Source of the DNA: Callorhinus ursinus
Taxonomy: Eukaryota > Chordata > Mammalia > Carnivora > Otariidae
Assembly (NCBI RefSeq): GCF_003265705.1
Contig: NW_020312935.1
Location: 7,038,245-7,102,244 of the forward strand
Reading direction: 5' to 3'
DNA length: 64,000 nucleotides
The notes under the pieces were generated by a model. It was not told the origin of the DNA, made no database searches, and saw nothing but the letters and a program-made list of their open reading frames with translations. Positions 25,241-37,440 of the stretch are shown here, one piece after another. The first letter of the stretch is position 1. The number at the start of each line of letters is the position of its first letter. A program made the position numbers and the translations under genes.

Positions 25241-25629
25241 AGTCTTCTCTGCGTGCTCTGAAGGGTTGTGTACACTCGCTGCGTCGTCTAGCTTCCTGCG
25301 CGTGTCCCTGCGCTGTGTCCGGGACCCAGGAACCTAGGCGACCAAACGGCAAGACCCCTGTCTCGTCCTCCTGCGCTTTTGATGGAGCTGTCAGCTCCCC
25401 AACCCACTCCCTCTCTCTCCCCTGGCCACCCCTCCCATCTTTGGACAGCCCGGCCCACTGTACTGGCTGCCCCAGCCTTCCTTCTGCTCCCTGTCCCCAT
25501 TCATACTCCAGGGACTCCCACTGGCGCCTGGGCCCCAGTGAAGGGCACCGCCATCCATCCTTCTACCCCAAGATCTGAGGCCTGGGGCTGTCCTTGTCCT
25601 CCTTCCCCCTCACCATCAGTCCGTCACCA

Positions 25630-26110
25630 AGGCGGGCACATGTTCACCTCCTAAAACTTTCTTTGTCTCTGTTCCCTTCTCACCACCACTAAGCCTCCAT
25701 GAGGCCCCAGAGTACTCCTATCTCCTCCCTGGACTGCTGTGAGGGTGTCTTTAAGAGGCGTCTCTGCTTCCTCTTTTGGCAGCCAGAAGGATGCTAAAAT
25801 GCTCAGTCAGGGTCACCTGCATTTCCCTTATCCCCCAAACCTTGGGAGATTCCCATCTTTGCTCAGAGTCTTGGTAGAGAGACTAAAAACATAATCCCTT
25901 GGTGTCTTCTGCTCCCTGTCTTTCCCACTCAAGAAACTTACCGTTTCTTGAATAAACCATGCTCTCCCCACTCCAGGGCCTTTGTGCATGCTGACCCTGC
26001 TACCTGGAATGCTCTTCTCCAACCTGGTTATCCGACGAACTTCTCTTTACTCTGTGATCATCCCAGTGTCACTTCCTCAAAGAAGACTTCGATGGCCTCT
26101 CCTGCCAGGT
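25630..26110. repeat. L2-like ancient LINE fragment
   Basis: Includes phrases typical of L2 3' ends (tacctggaatgctcttctcc, tcacttcctcaaagaaga). Degenerate. Orientation not assigned. Confidence 0.5.
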
Positions 26111-26634
26111 AAGAGGCATTCGTTCACTCATTTATTTGTTTATTCAACAGCAGTGCTAGAAAGATTGCATTTGCAGGATGCAAGGACCCATGAGCTTAAT
26201 TTGTGGGGGGTGGGTCAATAATGTGTCCAGAGAACCCTGAACGAGATGATTCTTGGTAATAGTTGTCTGGCTTGTTATGGCTGGTTCAGAGGGTTGCCGG
26301 GAGCCTTTGTGGAAGAAAGGACTGAGCAAAGGGCTAGGGGGGAGGAGACAGATGGTAGAGAACCAGACCCTGGTGTTTGGATCTTACTCTGGATCCCCTG
26401 GGAGGAGGCCAGGTGAGGCTTAGAACACGGACAACCTGATATTGATCAGTGTTAATTTGGCTCAAAACTGTAACTCAGTAAGTAGAAAACAACACAATTT
26501 TTTTTAATTGACCAAAGTTTTGAACAGCCCAAAGAAGATATATGAATGTCCAGTAAGTACTCGAAACTATATTCAATATCATTAGACATCTAGGAATGCA
26601 AATTAGAGCCACAATGAGATACTATCTTTTTAAA

Positions 26635-26826
26635 TTTTTTAAAAAGATTTTATTTATTTATTTGAGAGAGAATGAGAAAGAGAGAGAGCATGAGAGGGGG
26701 AGGTTCAGAGGGAGAAGCAGACTCCCCGCTGAGCAGGGAGCCCAATGTGGGACTCAATCCCGGGACTCAAGGATCATGACCTGAGCCGAAGGCAGTTGCT
26801 TAACCAACTGAGCCACCCAGGCGCCC
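26635..26826 (-). mobile_element. Can-SINE
   Basis: Target duplication tgagatactat at 26,615 and 26,827, inside an L1 3' segment. Confidence 0.96.
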
Positions 26827-27106
26827 TGAGATACTATTTTACACCTATTAAAATGGCTTCATAAAAGAGGACTCTACCATTCAAGTGCTGGGGAGGATGT
26901 GGAGCAACTGGAACTCTCATACACCCCTGTTGGGGCTGGAAGTGATGACCTCCACTGCGGAAGACAGCTTGGCAGTTTCCTAAAATATTAGACAGAGGTA
27001 TACTGTGTGACCCAGACATTTTATCTGTAGGTATTTCCCCAAGAGAAATGAAAGCACATGTCTTTGCAAAGGCTTGGACCTGAGCATCCACAGCGGCTCT
27101 ATTTTT

Positions 27107-27318
27107 ATTTTTTAATTTATTTTTAATTATTTTTTAAGATTTTATTTATTTATTTATCAGAGAGAGAGCACGTGAGAGCATGAGTGGGGGGAGGGGCAGA
27201 AGGAGAAGCAGGCTCCAAGCTGAGCAAAGAGCCCAATGGGGGACTCGATTCCAGATCGCTGGGATCGTGACCTGAGCCGAAGGCAGAGGCTTAACCGACA
27301 GAGCCACCCAGGCCTCCT
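27107..27318 (-). mobile_element. Can-SINE
   Basis: Flanks ggctctattttta at 27,095 and 27,321. Confidence 0.95.
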
Positions 27319-28559
27319 GAGGCTCTATTTTTAGTAGCTCAAACTGTACAACTCCAGTGGTTCATCACCTGAGAGGATAAACTAACTGTGGGGCATCCTT
27401 CGCTGGAATACTTCTCAGCACGAAGAAGGAATAAACCATTGACAGGTGCAACAACAGGGATGCATTTTGTAGACATTATGTTGAATGAAAGAAGCCAGGC
27501 TCAAAAGGGTACATGCTGTATGATTCCATTTTGATGAATTTCTAGAACATGTGAAACTCAGCTGTGGTGACCGAAATCAGACCATTGGTAACCTGGGGTA
27601 GGGGCAGGAGGAAGCTCTCTGGAGTGCTGGAAATGTTTTTTATTTTGCCGAGGGTGGTGGCTGCACAGAAACATACATTTAACAAAACCCATCAAACGCT
27701 CTACTTAAAATGATTGCATTTTATTTCAAGTAATCTCTATCTCAATTTACTGAAAGGGAACTCACGCAAAAAAATATGGTGACTCGCGGGGGTGGCTGAG
27801 AGGGCCCAGGGAGAGGCAAGGAGAACTGGAGGGGTGCCCCTGCCGGAGGGGCCTGGATGCCCGAGATGGCTGTCACTCCCACTGCAGGCCGGGAGCTCTA
27901 TGGGAGCCTGTCCTAGCCTAGCCCAGAACCCATCGCTCGGATGGCCCTAGAAGTGTCTGCTATGGGATGAAGAAGGGTGGCTCTATTCCCTGTACATTCC
28001 TGTGTAAGGAATATTTTCTGTTCTCCTACACTGATTTATTTATTTTATTCTTTGGGTCATAATTAAATACTGTTGTGCTTGATTTTGTTGGTTAAATTTT
28101 TTCATCTTTGGCCTTTATTAGCTCCTACTGGTGGGCTTCTGGGTACCCATCCCCCATCTTCCCCCCCCCATTTCCTTATTTTCTAACCCTATAACATGCG
28201 TCAGGTTCATTTTGTCTTCTCCCCATCCCGGCCCTAGAATCCGAGTTCCTCTAAGAAGCTCTGGCTCTTTTACTGGAGAACGGTATTTAGAAATAAATCC
28301 CTTGGGGTAGTGTTAATTTGCATTTCTCTAGTTATGAGTGGATTAAGGAGTATTTTTGTTGCTTTTTTTTTTTTTGCATATGTAACAGCCATTTGCATTT
28401 GCTTTTCCAAGAACTGACTTTTCACATACTTTGTATGTTTTTCTGTTAATTGTTGGTTTAAAAAAATGGATACATAAGAATGCAAATATTCGGGAAATTA
28501 GTCCTTTTTCTGAAATTTGAGTTAAGAATAGTTTTTCCTGGCTTATTATTTGTCTTTTA

Positions 28560-29283
28560 CTTTGCATTTTTGCCATACGGGTTTCTCCTTTTAGAACCTG
28601 CTGTTTTTCTCCTTTAATCTATGAATGTGGTGACTGACAATTGCAGTTTTCCCGAGGCTCACTGTCCTTACATTCGTGGGATGTGCCTTTAATGGTCAGG
28701 TTGCTTTGCTCTTTTGATAAACCTCTAGAATCATTTTGCTAGTATTTTGTTTGGGAGTTTTGCCTTTATTTTCATAAATAGAATTGACCTCTAGTTTTTG
28801 TTTCATTTTATTCTATTTGCTGTATATTGTGTTATCCTTTATTTAAGTCTTTCTTGTTTCCTAATGAAGGCATTTAAAGCTATAAATTTTTCTCTGAGGA
28901 CTGCTTAGGACACATCCTTAAAATAATGCTCTAGTTTTTATCCACTTCTAATTAGCCTGTAGTTTCCATTTTAAATTTCCGCTTTAATCCAAGAATAATT
29001 TAAAAGGGTATTTTAAAATTTTTAATTTGATAAATTTTTGGCTGTACTTTGGTGATGAATATCAAATTTTATTATTTCTTTTATTCAGAGAACAGGTCTG
29101 TATGTTCCCCTTTTTGGAATTTGTTGAGATTTTCTTTGTATCCTAATAGATAGTCAGGGGTTGTAAGGGTTCCATGTGTGCTTAAAAGGATTGAATATTC
29201 TCTCTTAGGTGGGTACAAAATCCGTATGTCCATTATGTATCTTGTTAATTATGGAATTTAAACTCTCTGTATGCCTACCCTTC
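28560..29283 (-). mobile_element. Antisense L1 segment
   Basis: T-rich sequence in the style of L1 ORF2 read backwards (for example taaacctctagaatcatttt and agaattgacctctagttttt). Degenerate, no open frame. Confidence 0.65.
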
Positions 29284-29309
29284 TTTTTTTTTAAGGTTTA
29301 TTTATTTAT

Positions 29310-29340
<31 letters not shown>

Positions 29341-29481
29341 TGCGCACAGGAGCCAGGGGGAGGGGCAGAGGGAGAGGGAGAGGAGAATCTCCCGCAGACT
29401 CCCCCCTGAGCGAGGAGCCAGCTGTAGGGCTTGATCTCAGGAGCGTCCGATGCTCAACTGACTGCACCACCCAGCCACTCC
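29284..29481 (-). mobile_element. Can-SINE
   Basis: Diverged copy with a long GA run. Imperfect flanks taccctt/tactctt. Confidence 0.9.
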
Positions 29482-29666
29482 TATACTTACTCTTCTTTTT
29501 CTTGATGTTTTGACTTACTAAAACAGATGTAGTAAAGCTCCTCCCTAATGTTTTAGATTTATTACTTTTCCTTGGATTTCTAATAGTTTGGGGTTGTTGT
29601 TGTTTGTTTGTTTCTTTGTTTGTTTTGAAATTATGGTGTTAGATGAACAAAAGTTAACGTATGGGG

Positions 29667-29863
29667 TTTTTTTTTTTAAGATTTATTTATTTGAGAGACA
29701 GAGGTGGGGGAGGGGCAGAAGGAGAGGGAGAGCGAGAATTCCAAGCAGACTCCCCACTGAGCGTGGACCCCCGACTACAGGCCCGTCCCACAACCCTGAG
29801 ATCATCACCCAAGGGGAAACCAAGAGTTGGAGGCTCAACAAACAGGAGCCACCCAGGTGCCCC
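29667..29863 (-). mobile_element. Can-SINE
   Basis: Flanks aaaagttaac(g/a)tatg on both sides. Diverged body. Confidence 0.92.
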
Positions 29864-29879
29864 AAAAGTTAACATATGT

Positions 29880-30110
29880 TTTGTTCAATAGAGTGTAGCA
29901 ATGAAGAGCCTAAATCCTGGGTTTAAATCCTAGTTCTGTTGCTTTCTTAACTTCTCTGTACTCAGTTTCTCCGTTCCCCAAATGGCGATAATAGTATTAC
30001 TTAAGTCATATAATTATTGTAGGGCTTAAATGAGTTAATATATAAAAATATCAGAACAGTACCTAGCAAAAGAAAAAAAAAAAGAATAGTGCCTGGCATA
30101 TATTAAGTTT
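29880..30110 (+). repeat. MIR
   Basis: Well-preserved core (tcagtttctccgttccccaa, gggcttaaatgagttaatat, agtgcctggcatatattaag). Confidence 0.75.
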
Positions 30111-31340
30111 TTATTAACTATCATTTTGACATTTCTGTTGTCCCTAGTGAATGCTTTTAGCTTTGAATTCTATTTCATTTAATATTAATTTCACCACACC
30201 TACTTTCTTTTTGTTGGCATTTATCTGGCACGTCTTGTTTATGCTTTTCTCATATAAGCATCTACTGCTATAAATATCTAAGTACTATTTTCGTTTCATC
30301 TTACAAATGTTGATGTTGGGTTTTCATTTTTGTTCACTTCAAAATATTTTCTAATTTCTCCCAACACTGTATCTTTGAACTGCAGATTATTTGTCAGTAT
30401 ATTATTTAATTTGTAAACAGTTGAGTGCTTTTCAATCATGTTTCTGTTATTGATTTCCAGTTTAATTCCATTATGGTCAGAGAAGACACTTTGTATGATT
30501 TTAATCCTTTTAAATTTATGGAGGTTTGTTTTATGATTCAGGATATGGCCCCTCTTGCTGAATGCTCTATGTGCACTTGTAAAGAAAGTATATTGGGCGC
30601 CTGGGTGGCTCAGTTGGTTAAGCGACTGCCTTCGGCTCAGGTCATGATCCTGGAGTCCTGGGATCGAGTCCCGCATCGGGCTCCCTGCTCGGCGGGGAGT
30701 CTGCTTCTCCCTCGGACCCTCCCCCCTCTCATGCTCTCTCTCAAATAAATAAATAAAATCTTTAAAAAAAAAAGAAAAGAAAGTGTATTTGTTGAGTGAA
30801 GTGTTCTATAAATGTCAGTTAGATCCAGTTGATTAGTGGTGGTATTTAGTTCTTTTATATCTTTGCCAATTGTCTGTGTACATGTTTTATCGATTGCCTA
30901 GAGAGAAAAGTTGAAATCTTCAATAATATGTGTAGATTTGCCCATTTTTCTCTTCAGTTCTATCAGTTTTTGCTTTATGCATTTTGAGGCTCTGCTATTA
31001 GGAACCTTTAGGACTGTCGTATTTTCGTAGGGTGAATTGATTATTTTATCATTATGTGGTGTCTCTTTTATCCCTGATTTTCTTTGCTTTATCTTTGTAT
31101 GATATTAGTATTAACTATCCCAGTTTTCTTTTGATTGATGTTTGCATGGAATATCTTTTCCCATTCTTTTATTTTTAATCTACCTATACCATTATATTTA
31201 AAGTGGGTTTTCTGCAGGTGACATATAATTGGGTCTTTAAAAAAAAATCCCTCTGACAATCTATGTATTTTAATTGGTATGTATATATATTTAGTGTAAT
31301 TATTTGTATATTTGGATTTAGGTATACAGTTTTGTATTTG
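30111..31340 (-). mobile_element. Antisense L1 ORF2 segment (end of endonuclease region)
   Basis: The - strand translation near 30.3-30.55 kb contains HKTNLHKFKRIKIIQSVFSD then HNGIKLEINNR, an ORF2 region just after the endonuclease domain. Interrupted by the sense SINE at 30.6 kb. Confidence 0.85.
30595..30774 (+). mobile_element. Can-SINE
   Basis: Sense copy inside antisense L1. Flanks aaagaaagt(a/g)tatt. Confidence 0.96.
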
Positions 31341-31536
31341 TTTTTTTTTTTTAAGATTTTATTTATTTGACAGAGAGAGACACAGCTAGAGAGGGAACAC
31401 AAGCAGGGGGAGTGGGAGAGGGAGAAGCAGGCTTCCCGCGGAGCAGGGAGCCCGATGCGGGGCTCGATCCCAGGACCCTGGGATCATGACCCGAGCTGAA
31501 GGCAGACGCTTCACGACTGAGCCACCCAGGCGTCCC
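31341..31536 (-). mobile_element. Can-SINE
   Basis: Young-looking copy with flanks ttgtatttgtttt. Confidence 0.96.
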
Positions 31537-32816
31537 TTGTATTTGTTTTGTTTGCTTCTTCTGTTTTTGTTCATTTCTTCTTTCCTGCCCTCTTTTGGAT
31601 TATTTAAATAGTTTTTAGTATTCTTTCATAACTTATCTATTGAGGTTTTACTCTCTTGGTACAGTTTTTTAGTGTTTTCTATAGGGATTACTATATATAT
31701 GCTTAACTCTTCAGGCTACTTAGAATAAATATTTTACCACTTCAAATGCAATGCAGAAATCTGACCATCATATAGGTCATTTTATCCTTCCTTCTTTACG
31801 CTGTGGCTGTCACATGTATTACCTCTACTTCTACAGGAAATCCCATCAGATAATGTTAAGATTTTTGCTTTCAAACGTCAAACATATTTTGAAGAATTTG
31901 AGAAGAATAATCTACTTGTCCAGATATTTACTATTTCTTTTTTTCCAGTTTTATTGAGATAATAATTGACATATAAGTTTAAGGTCTACAGCATAAGGAT
32001 TTGACTTATGTGTATTGTGAAGTGATTAACACAGTAAGTTTAGTTAACATCCATCATCAAATATAGATACAAAAAAAGAGAAAAAGTGGTTTTTAAGTTG
32101 TGATGAGAACTTTTAGGATTTACTCTCTTATCAACTTTCAAATATGCCATATAGCAGTGTTAACTATAGTTATAATGCTGTATGTTATATTTCCAGTACT
32201 TATTTATCTTATCACTGGAAATTTGTACCTTTTGACTACCTTCATCTAATTCCCTCTCCTTCCACCTCTTGCCTTTGGTAACAACAAACCTGCTCTTATT
32301 TTCTATGAGTTTCACTTTTTTCTTTTTTTCTTGATATTTAGATTCTACATATACGTGAAATCGTACAGTATTTGTCTTTCTCTAACTTTTTTCACTTAGC
32401 ATAATGCCCTCCATTTTGCCACAAATGGTAGGTTTTCCTTCTTTTTTAAGGCTGAATAATATTCCATTGTGTACATATGCCCTATTTTCTTTATCCATTC
32501 ATCTTTTGATGGACACTTAGATTGTTTCCCTGTCTTGGCTATTGTAAATAATGCTGTAATGAACATGGGGGTGCAGATATCTCTTCAACATGATGTTTTT
32601 ATTTCCTTTAGATATAAACCCAGAAGTGGGAATGCTGGATCCTATGGTAATTCTGTTTTTAATTTTTAAGATATTTACTATTTCTGTTGTTCATCCTTTA
32701 TCCTTGAAATTCCATGTTTCCTTCTGGTATACTTTCTCTACTGTCTAAAGAACTTCCTTTGGCACTTCTTTCAGGGCAGATCTACTGGCAATGTGTTCTC
32801 TTAGTTTTCCTCTTGT
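31537..32816 (-). mobile_element. Antisense L1 3' segment
   Basis: Contains the familiar reversed L1 3' phrases (gctgaataatattccattgt, atccattcatcttttgatgg, gctattgtaaataatgctgt). Old, degenerate. Confidence 0.8.
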
Positions 32817-33029
32817 TTTTTTAGATTTGTTTATTTATTTCAGCGAGAGAGTATGTGTGGAGGTGGGGGGTGTGGGGGTGGGTAGAGGGAGAGAGACAGA
32901 GAGAATCTCCAGCAGACTCCCTGCTGAGTGCAGAGCCAAACTCGGGGCTCGATCTCATGACCCTGAAGTCATGATCTGAGCTGAAATCAAGAGCCGGATG
33001 CTTAACCAACTGAGCCCCCCAGGCACGCC
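32816..33029 (-). mobile_element. Can-SINE
   Basis: Older copy with a GT/GGG-rich body. Flanks agttttcctctt at both ends. Confidence 0.92.
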
Positions 33030-33040
33030 AGTTTTCCTCT

Positions 33041-33352
33041 TTTTTTTTCTTCAGATTTTATTTATTTATTTGACAGAGAGCTTGAGAGACCCAGAGAGCA
33101 CAAATGGGGGGGGGNNNNNNNNNNNNNNNNNNNNNNNNNNNNNNNNNNNNNNNNNNNNNNNNNNNNNNNNNNNNNNNNNNNNNNNNNNNNNNNNNNNNNN
33201 NNNNNNNNNNNNNNCAGGGGGAGTGGGAGAGGGAGAAGCAGGCCTCCTGCTGAGCAGGGAGCCCGATGCGATGTGAGGCTTGATCCCAGGACCCTGTGAT
33301 CATGACCTGAGCCGAAGGCAGACACTTAACGACTGAGCCACCCAGGCACCCT
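33041..33352 (-). mobile_element. Can-SINE containing the assembly gap
   Basis: The 5' T-rich/GA part and the tRNA-like end are on opposite sides of the 100-N gap, so its true length is unknown. Confidence 0.85.
33115..33214. other. Assembly gap, 100 N
   Basis: Exactly 100 N, a conventional placeholder for a gap of unknown size. It begins after a G run inside an antisense Can-SINE. Confidence 0.99.
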
Positions 33353-33362
33353 GGCACCCCAA

Positions 33363-33552
33363 GTTTTATTTATTTTAGAGAGAGAGAAGGGACATGAGCA
33401 GGAGGGGCATAGGGAAAGGGAGAGAGAATCTGAAGCAGGGTCCATGCTGTGTGTGGAGCCCAATGCAGGTCTTGATCTCATGACCCTGAGATCATGACCC
33501 AAGCCAAAATCAAGAGTCAGACGCTTAACCAACTGTGCCACCCAGGTGCCCT
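33363..33552 (-). mobile_element. Can-SINE, older subfamily
   Basis: Body with catgctgtgtgtggagccca and caagccaaaatcaagagtca, the older variant. Adjoins the gap-containing SINE. Confidence 0.9.
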
Positions 33553-33898
33553 GACAGTTATTTTCTTTTAACACTTGAAAACTGTGCCGTTTCTTTCTGG
33601 GCTCCATGGTCTCTGATGAGAAATCCTCAGTCATTCAAATTGTTGCATCATTTTTCCCTAGGTGCTCACAATATTTTCTTCTTCATCTTTAGTTTTCAGA
33701 ATTTTGATTAGGCTGTATCTGGGTATGAATTTTTTGTTTCTTCTGTTTGAAGTTTACTGAATTTCTTGAATCTGTAATTTATGTCTTTTGCTAATTTGGG
33801 GAAGTTGTCAGCCATGATTTCTTCAAAAAGTTTTTGTGCCATACTCTTATTCCACTCCTTGTGGGAATCCAGTGATACAAATATTAGACCTTTTGAGT

Positions 33899-34084
33899 GG
33901 CGCCTGGGTGGCTCAGTCGTTAAGCGTCTGCCTTCAGCTCAGGTCATGATCCCAGGGTCCTGGGATCAAGCCCCACATCGGGCTCCCTGCTCCGCGGGAA
34001 GCCTGCTTCTCCCTCTCCCACTCCCGCTGCTTGTGTTCCCTCTCTCTCTGTCAAATAAACAAACAAAATCTTTAAAAAAAAAAC
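33899..34084 (+). mobile_element. Can-SINE
   Basis: Long perfect target duplication, acaaatattagaccttttga, on both sides. Recent insertion. Confidence 0.97.
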
Positions 34085-34198
34085 AATAACAAATATTAGA
34101 CCTTTTGATATTGTCTCTAAAGTTCCCAAGGCTCTGTTCATTTTTTTCAATCTTATTACTTTCTTTTGTTGAAATTGGATAATTTCTCTTGATCTATC

Positions 34199-34374
34199 TT
34201 ATTTATTTATTTCAGAGAGAGAGAGATCACAGGGAGCGGAGGGGCAGTGAGAGAAGCAGACTCCCTGCTGAGCAGGGAGCCTGACTCAGGACTCAGTCCT
34301 AGGACCCTGGGATCATGACCCAAGCTGAAGGCAGACGCTTAACCGCTTAACCTACTGAGCCACCCAGGCGCCCC
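34199..34374 (-). mobile_element. Can-SINE
   Basis: Short internal duplication aaccgcttaacc near the tRNA-like end. Flank (g/a)atctatctt. Confidence 0.93.
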
Positions 34375-34789
34375 TTAATCTATCTTCACGTTCACTAACT
34401 CCTTCCTCTGCCATTTCTATTCTGCTATTAAGCACATCCAGTGAGATTTGTATTTTGGTTATTGTGTTCAGTTCTAAAATTTCCATATGATTTTTTTATA
34501 TCTTATATTTCTTCACTAAGACCTTCTATCCACTTATTTCACTTATTCTTATACAATATTCTCTTTCAAGTTTTTGTCTAATCATCTACCATTTGTGTTA
34601 TTCTTGGGTTGCTGTATGTTGACTGTGTTTTCTCTCATAAAATGTTGAGATTTTTCTAGTTCCGAATATGTCAACTAAATATCGATTGTATCTTGGACAT
34701 TTTTCATATTATGCTATGAACTCTGGATTTGTTTAATTCCTATAGAGATCATTGGGTTTTGTTTTGTTTTTTATTTTTAATTAATTAAT

Positions 34790-34980
34790 TTTTTAAAAGA
34801 TTTTATTTTTTGACAGAGAGAGAGAGACAGAGAGAGAGGGAACACAAGCAGGGGGAGTGGGAGAGGGAGAAGCAGGCTTCCCACCGAGCAGGGAGCCCAA
34901 TGTGGGGCTCGATCCCAGGACCCTGGGATCATGACCTGAGTCGAAGGCAGATGCTTAACAACTGAGCCACCCAGGCATCC
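34790..34980 (-). mobile_element. Can-SINE
   Basis: First of three antisense SINEs stacked within 640 bp, separated only by T-rich linkers. Confidence 0.95.
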
Positions 34981-35009
34981 ATTTTTATTTTTTTTTAATT
35001 TTTTATTTT

Positions 35010-35208
35010 TTTAAAGATCTTATTTATTTATTTGAGAGAGCGAGAATGAGAGAGAGAGAGAGAGAGCACATGAGAGGGGGGAGGATCAGAGGGAGAAGCA
35101 AACTCCCTGCTGAGCAGGGAGCCTGATGCAGGACTCGATCCCAGGACTCCAAGATCATGACCTGAGCCGAAGGCAGTTGCTTAATGACTGAGCCACCCAG
35201 GTGCCCCC
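35010..35208 (-). mobile_element. Can-SINE
   Basis: Second in the stack. Body with gaggatcagagggagaagca, a different subfamily from its neighbours. Confidence 0.95.
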
Positions 35209-35239
35209 TGTTTTTTATTTTTTATTTTTTATTTATTTA

Positions 35240-35427
35240 TTTTTTAAGAGTTTATTTATTTATTCGACAGAGAGACAGCACAAGCAGGCAGAGTGGCAGG
35301 CAGAGGGAGAGGGAGAAGCAGGCTCCGTGGAGCAGGGAGCCAGACGTGGGGCTCGATCCCAGGACCCTGGGACCATGACCTGAGCCGAAGGCAGCCGCTT
35401 AACCGACTGAGCCACCCAGGCGCCCCT
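35240..35427 (-). mobile_element. Can-SINE
   Basis: Third in the stack, with a caggcagagtggcaggcaga variant. Confidence 0.95.
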
Positions 35428-35527
35428 GTTTTTTATTTTTTAAGCAGGCAATCAACTGGTTAGATTTAGGCCACAATATCCTATCACCACTGAACTGTGG
35501 CTCCAATGTCAGTTCAGTTTTCTTTTC

Positions 35528-35733
35528 TTTTTTTTTTAAACAATTTTCTAAAGATTTTATTTATTCGAGAGAGAGAGTGAGAGTGAGAGAGCACAAGCAG
35601 GGGGGAGGGGCACAGGGAGAAGCAGACTCCTCGCTGAGCAGGGAGACCAATGTGGGGCTCAATGTCAGGACTCCAGGACCATGACCCGAGCTGAAGGCAG
35701 ACACTTAACCAACTGAGCCACCCAGGCGCCACC
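35528..35733 (-). mobile_element. Can-SINE, first of a pair at a reused site
   Basis: Flanked by cagttcagttttc at 35,510 and 35,734. Confidence 0.95.
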
Positions 35734-35762
35734 CAGTTCAGTTTTCTTTTTTTAGTAAATTC

Positions 35763-35975
35763 TTTTTTTTTTTAAGATCTTATTTATTTGACAGAGAGAG
35801 AGAGAGAGAGAGAGAGAGACAGTGAGAGAGGGAACACAAGCATGGGGAGTGGGAGAGGGAGAAGCAGGCTTCCCGCTGAGCAGGGAGCCTGATGTGGGGC
35901 TCGATCCCAGGACTCTGGGATCATGACCTAAGTGGAAGGCAGACACTTAATGACTGAACCACCCAGGTGCCCCCT
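35763..35975 (-). mobile_element. Can-SINE, second of a pair at a reused site
   Basis: Shares cagttcagttttc (35,734) with the previous SINE and has a third copy at 35,976. Long GA run. Confidence 0.95.
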
Positions 35976-35989
35976 CAGTTCAGTTTTCA

Positions 35990-36748
35990 AAAACTTTGCA
36001 GTACTGTTCTGGGGTAAATCCCATTTGGTCATAGTGTATAATAAGTTTGATGTCCTGTTAGAGTTGGTTTGCTAATATTTTGTTGAGAATTTTTACATCT
36101 ATAGTCATAACAAATACTGGGATATAGTTTTCTTTTTTTTGTGATATCTTTAACTAGCTTTGGTATCTTTTGTAATGCTGGCTCCATAAAATGAGTTAGA
36201 AAGTGTTCCTTTGTCTTTTGTTTTTTGGGAGAGTTTGAAAAGGGTTGGTAATTCTTTAAATGTTTGGTGGTACTGGACTTTTATTTGTTGGGAGGTTTTT
36301 GGTTACTATTTTGATCTTTTGTAGATCTGTTGAGATTTTCTATTTCTTGAGTCAATTTAGGTAAATCGTGTGTTTCTTGTGTGTATGTCTTTTCATCTAA
36401 TTTTTTAGCATAAAACTATTGTAGAATTATCTTGTAATTCTTTTTATTTCTCTATCATCAGTATAATGTCCTCACTTTCACTTCGGACTTTAGTCTTTTT
36501 TTTTTTTTTTTGTCATTAGGTAAAGGTTTGTTGATCTTCTTGATACTTCCAAAGAACCAAATTTTGGATTTGTTGATTATTATTTTTCTACTCTGTGTTT
36601 TATTTATCTTTGCTTTAATCTCTGTTGTTTCCTTTCTTCTCCTATCTTTGGGTATAGTTTGGTCTTTTACTGGTTCATCAAGATGTAAAGTTAGATTATT
36701 TGTTTGAGATCTTTCTTCCTTTTTTTTTTTTTTAGATTTTATTTATTT

Positions 36749-36787
<39 letters not shown>

Positions 36788-37440
36788 AGATAGAGAGCAC
36801 GAGAGGGAAGAGGGTCAGAGGGAGAAGCAGACTCCCTGCTGAGCAGGGAGCCCAATGTGGGACTCGATCCCGGGACTCCAGGATCATGACCTGAGCCGAA
36901 GGCAGTCACTTAACCAACTGAGCCACCCAGGTGCCCGATCTTTCTTCCTTTTAAATGTAAGCATTTACACCTGTAAATTTCTCTCTGAGCACTGCCTTTG
37001 CTGCATCTCATAAGTTTTAGTATGTTGTATTTTAGTTTCATTCATAAGTAGGTATTTTCTAATTTCTTTTTCTGATTTCTTCTTTGACCCATTGGTTGTT
37101 TTCCACATATTTGTCAGTTTTCCAGTTTTCCTTCTGTTACTCATTTTTAGCTTCATTCCATTATGATCAAAGCAGATAATTTGTATGATTTCAGTGTTTT
37201 TAAATTTATTGAGACTTGGTTTGTGTCCTAACATCTGGTCTATCTTACAGATGCTTTCATATGCACTTGTGAAGAATGTGTATTCTGCTGTTGTTGGGTG
37301 TAATGTTCAACATATATGTTAGGAGTAGATGGTTTATAGTGTTGTTCAAGTCCTCTATATCCTTACTGACATTCTGTCCAGATGTCCTATCCGTTGTTGT
37401 TGCAGTGCTATTCTGATCTGTTCTGTGTGTGCCTGAGTTT
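35990..37440 (-). mobile_element. Antisense L1 ORF2 segment
   Basis: The - strand translation near 36.97-37.23 kb reads MLGHKPSLNKFKNTEIIQII and continues with CFDHNGMKLKMSNRRKTGK, the same ORF2 region as at 30.3 kb. The + strand 36.0-36.7 kb is reversed RT-domain sequence. One SINE at 36.72 kb interrupts it. Confidence 0.85.
36720..36936 (-). mobile_element. Can-SINE
   Basis: Flanks gatctttcttcctttt on both sides. Long GA run. Confidence 0.96.

Larger units (their letters stand above)
26470..27750 (+). mobile_element. Sense L1 3' segment interrupted by two SINEs
   Basis: The pieces agaaaacaacacaatttttt, catctaggaatgcaaattag, gttggggctggaagtgatga and gaaagaagccaggctcaaaa follow the order of an L1 3' end. 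SINEs at 26.64 and 27.11 kb split it. Confidence 0.75.
33553..34790 (-). mobile_element. Antisense L1-like 5' segment with two SINEs inside
   Basis: Reversed L1 5'-region style sequence (gctaatttggggaagttgtc, cttcactaagaccttctatc), resembling blocks at 52.7-53.5 kb and 54.9-55.6 kb. Family name not certain. Confidence 0.55.
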
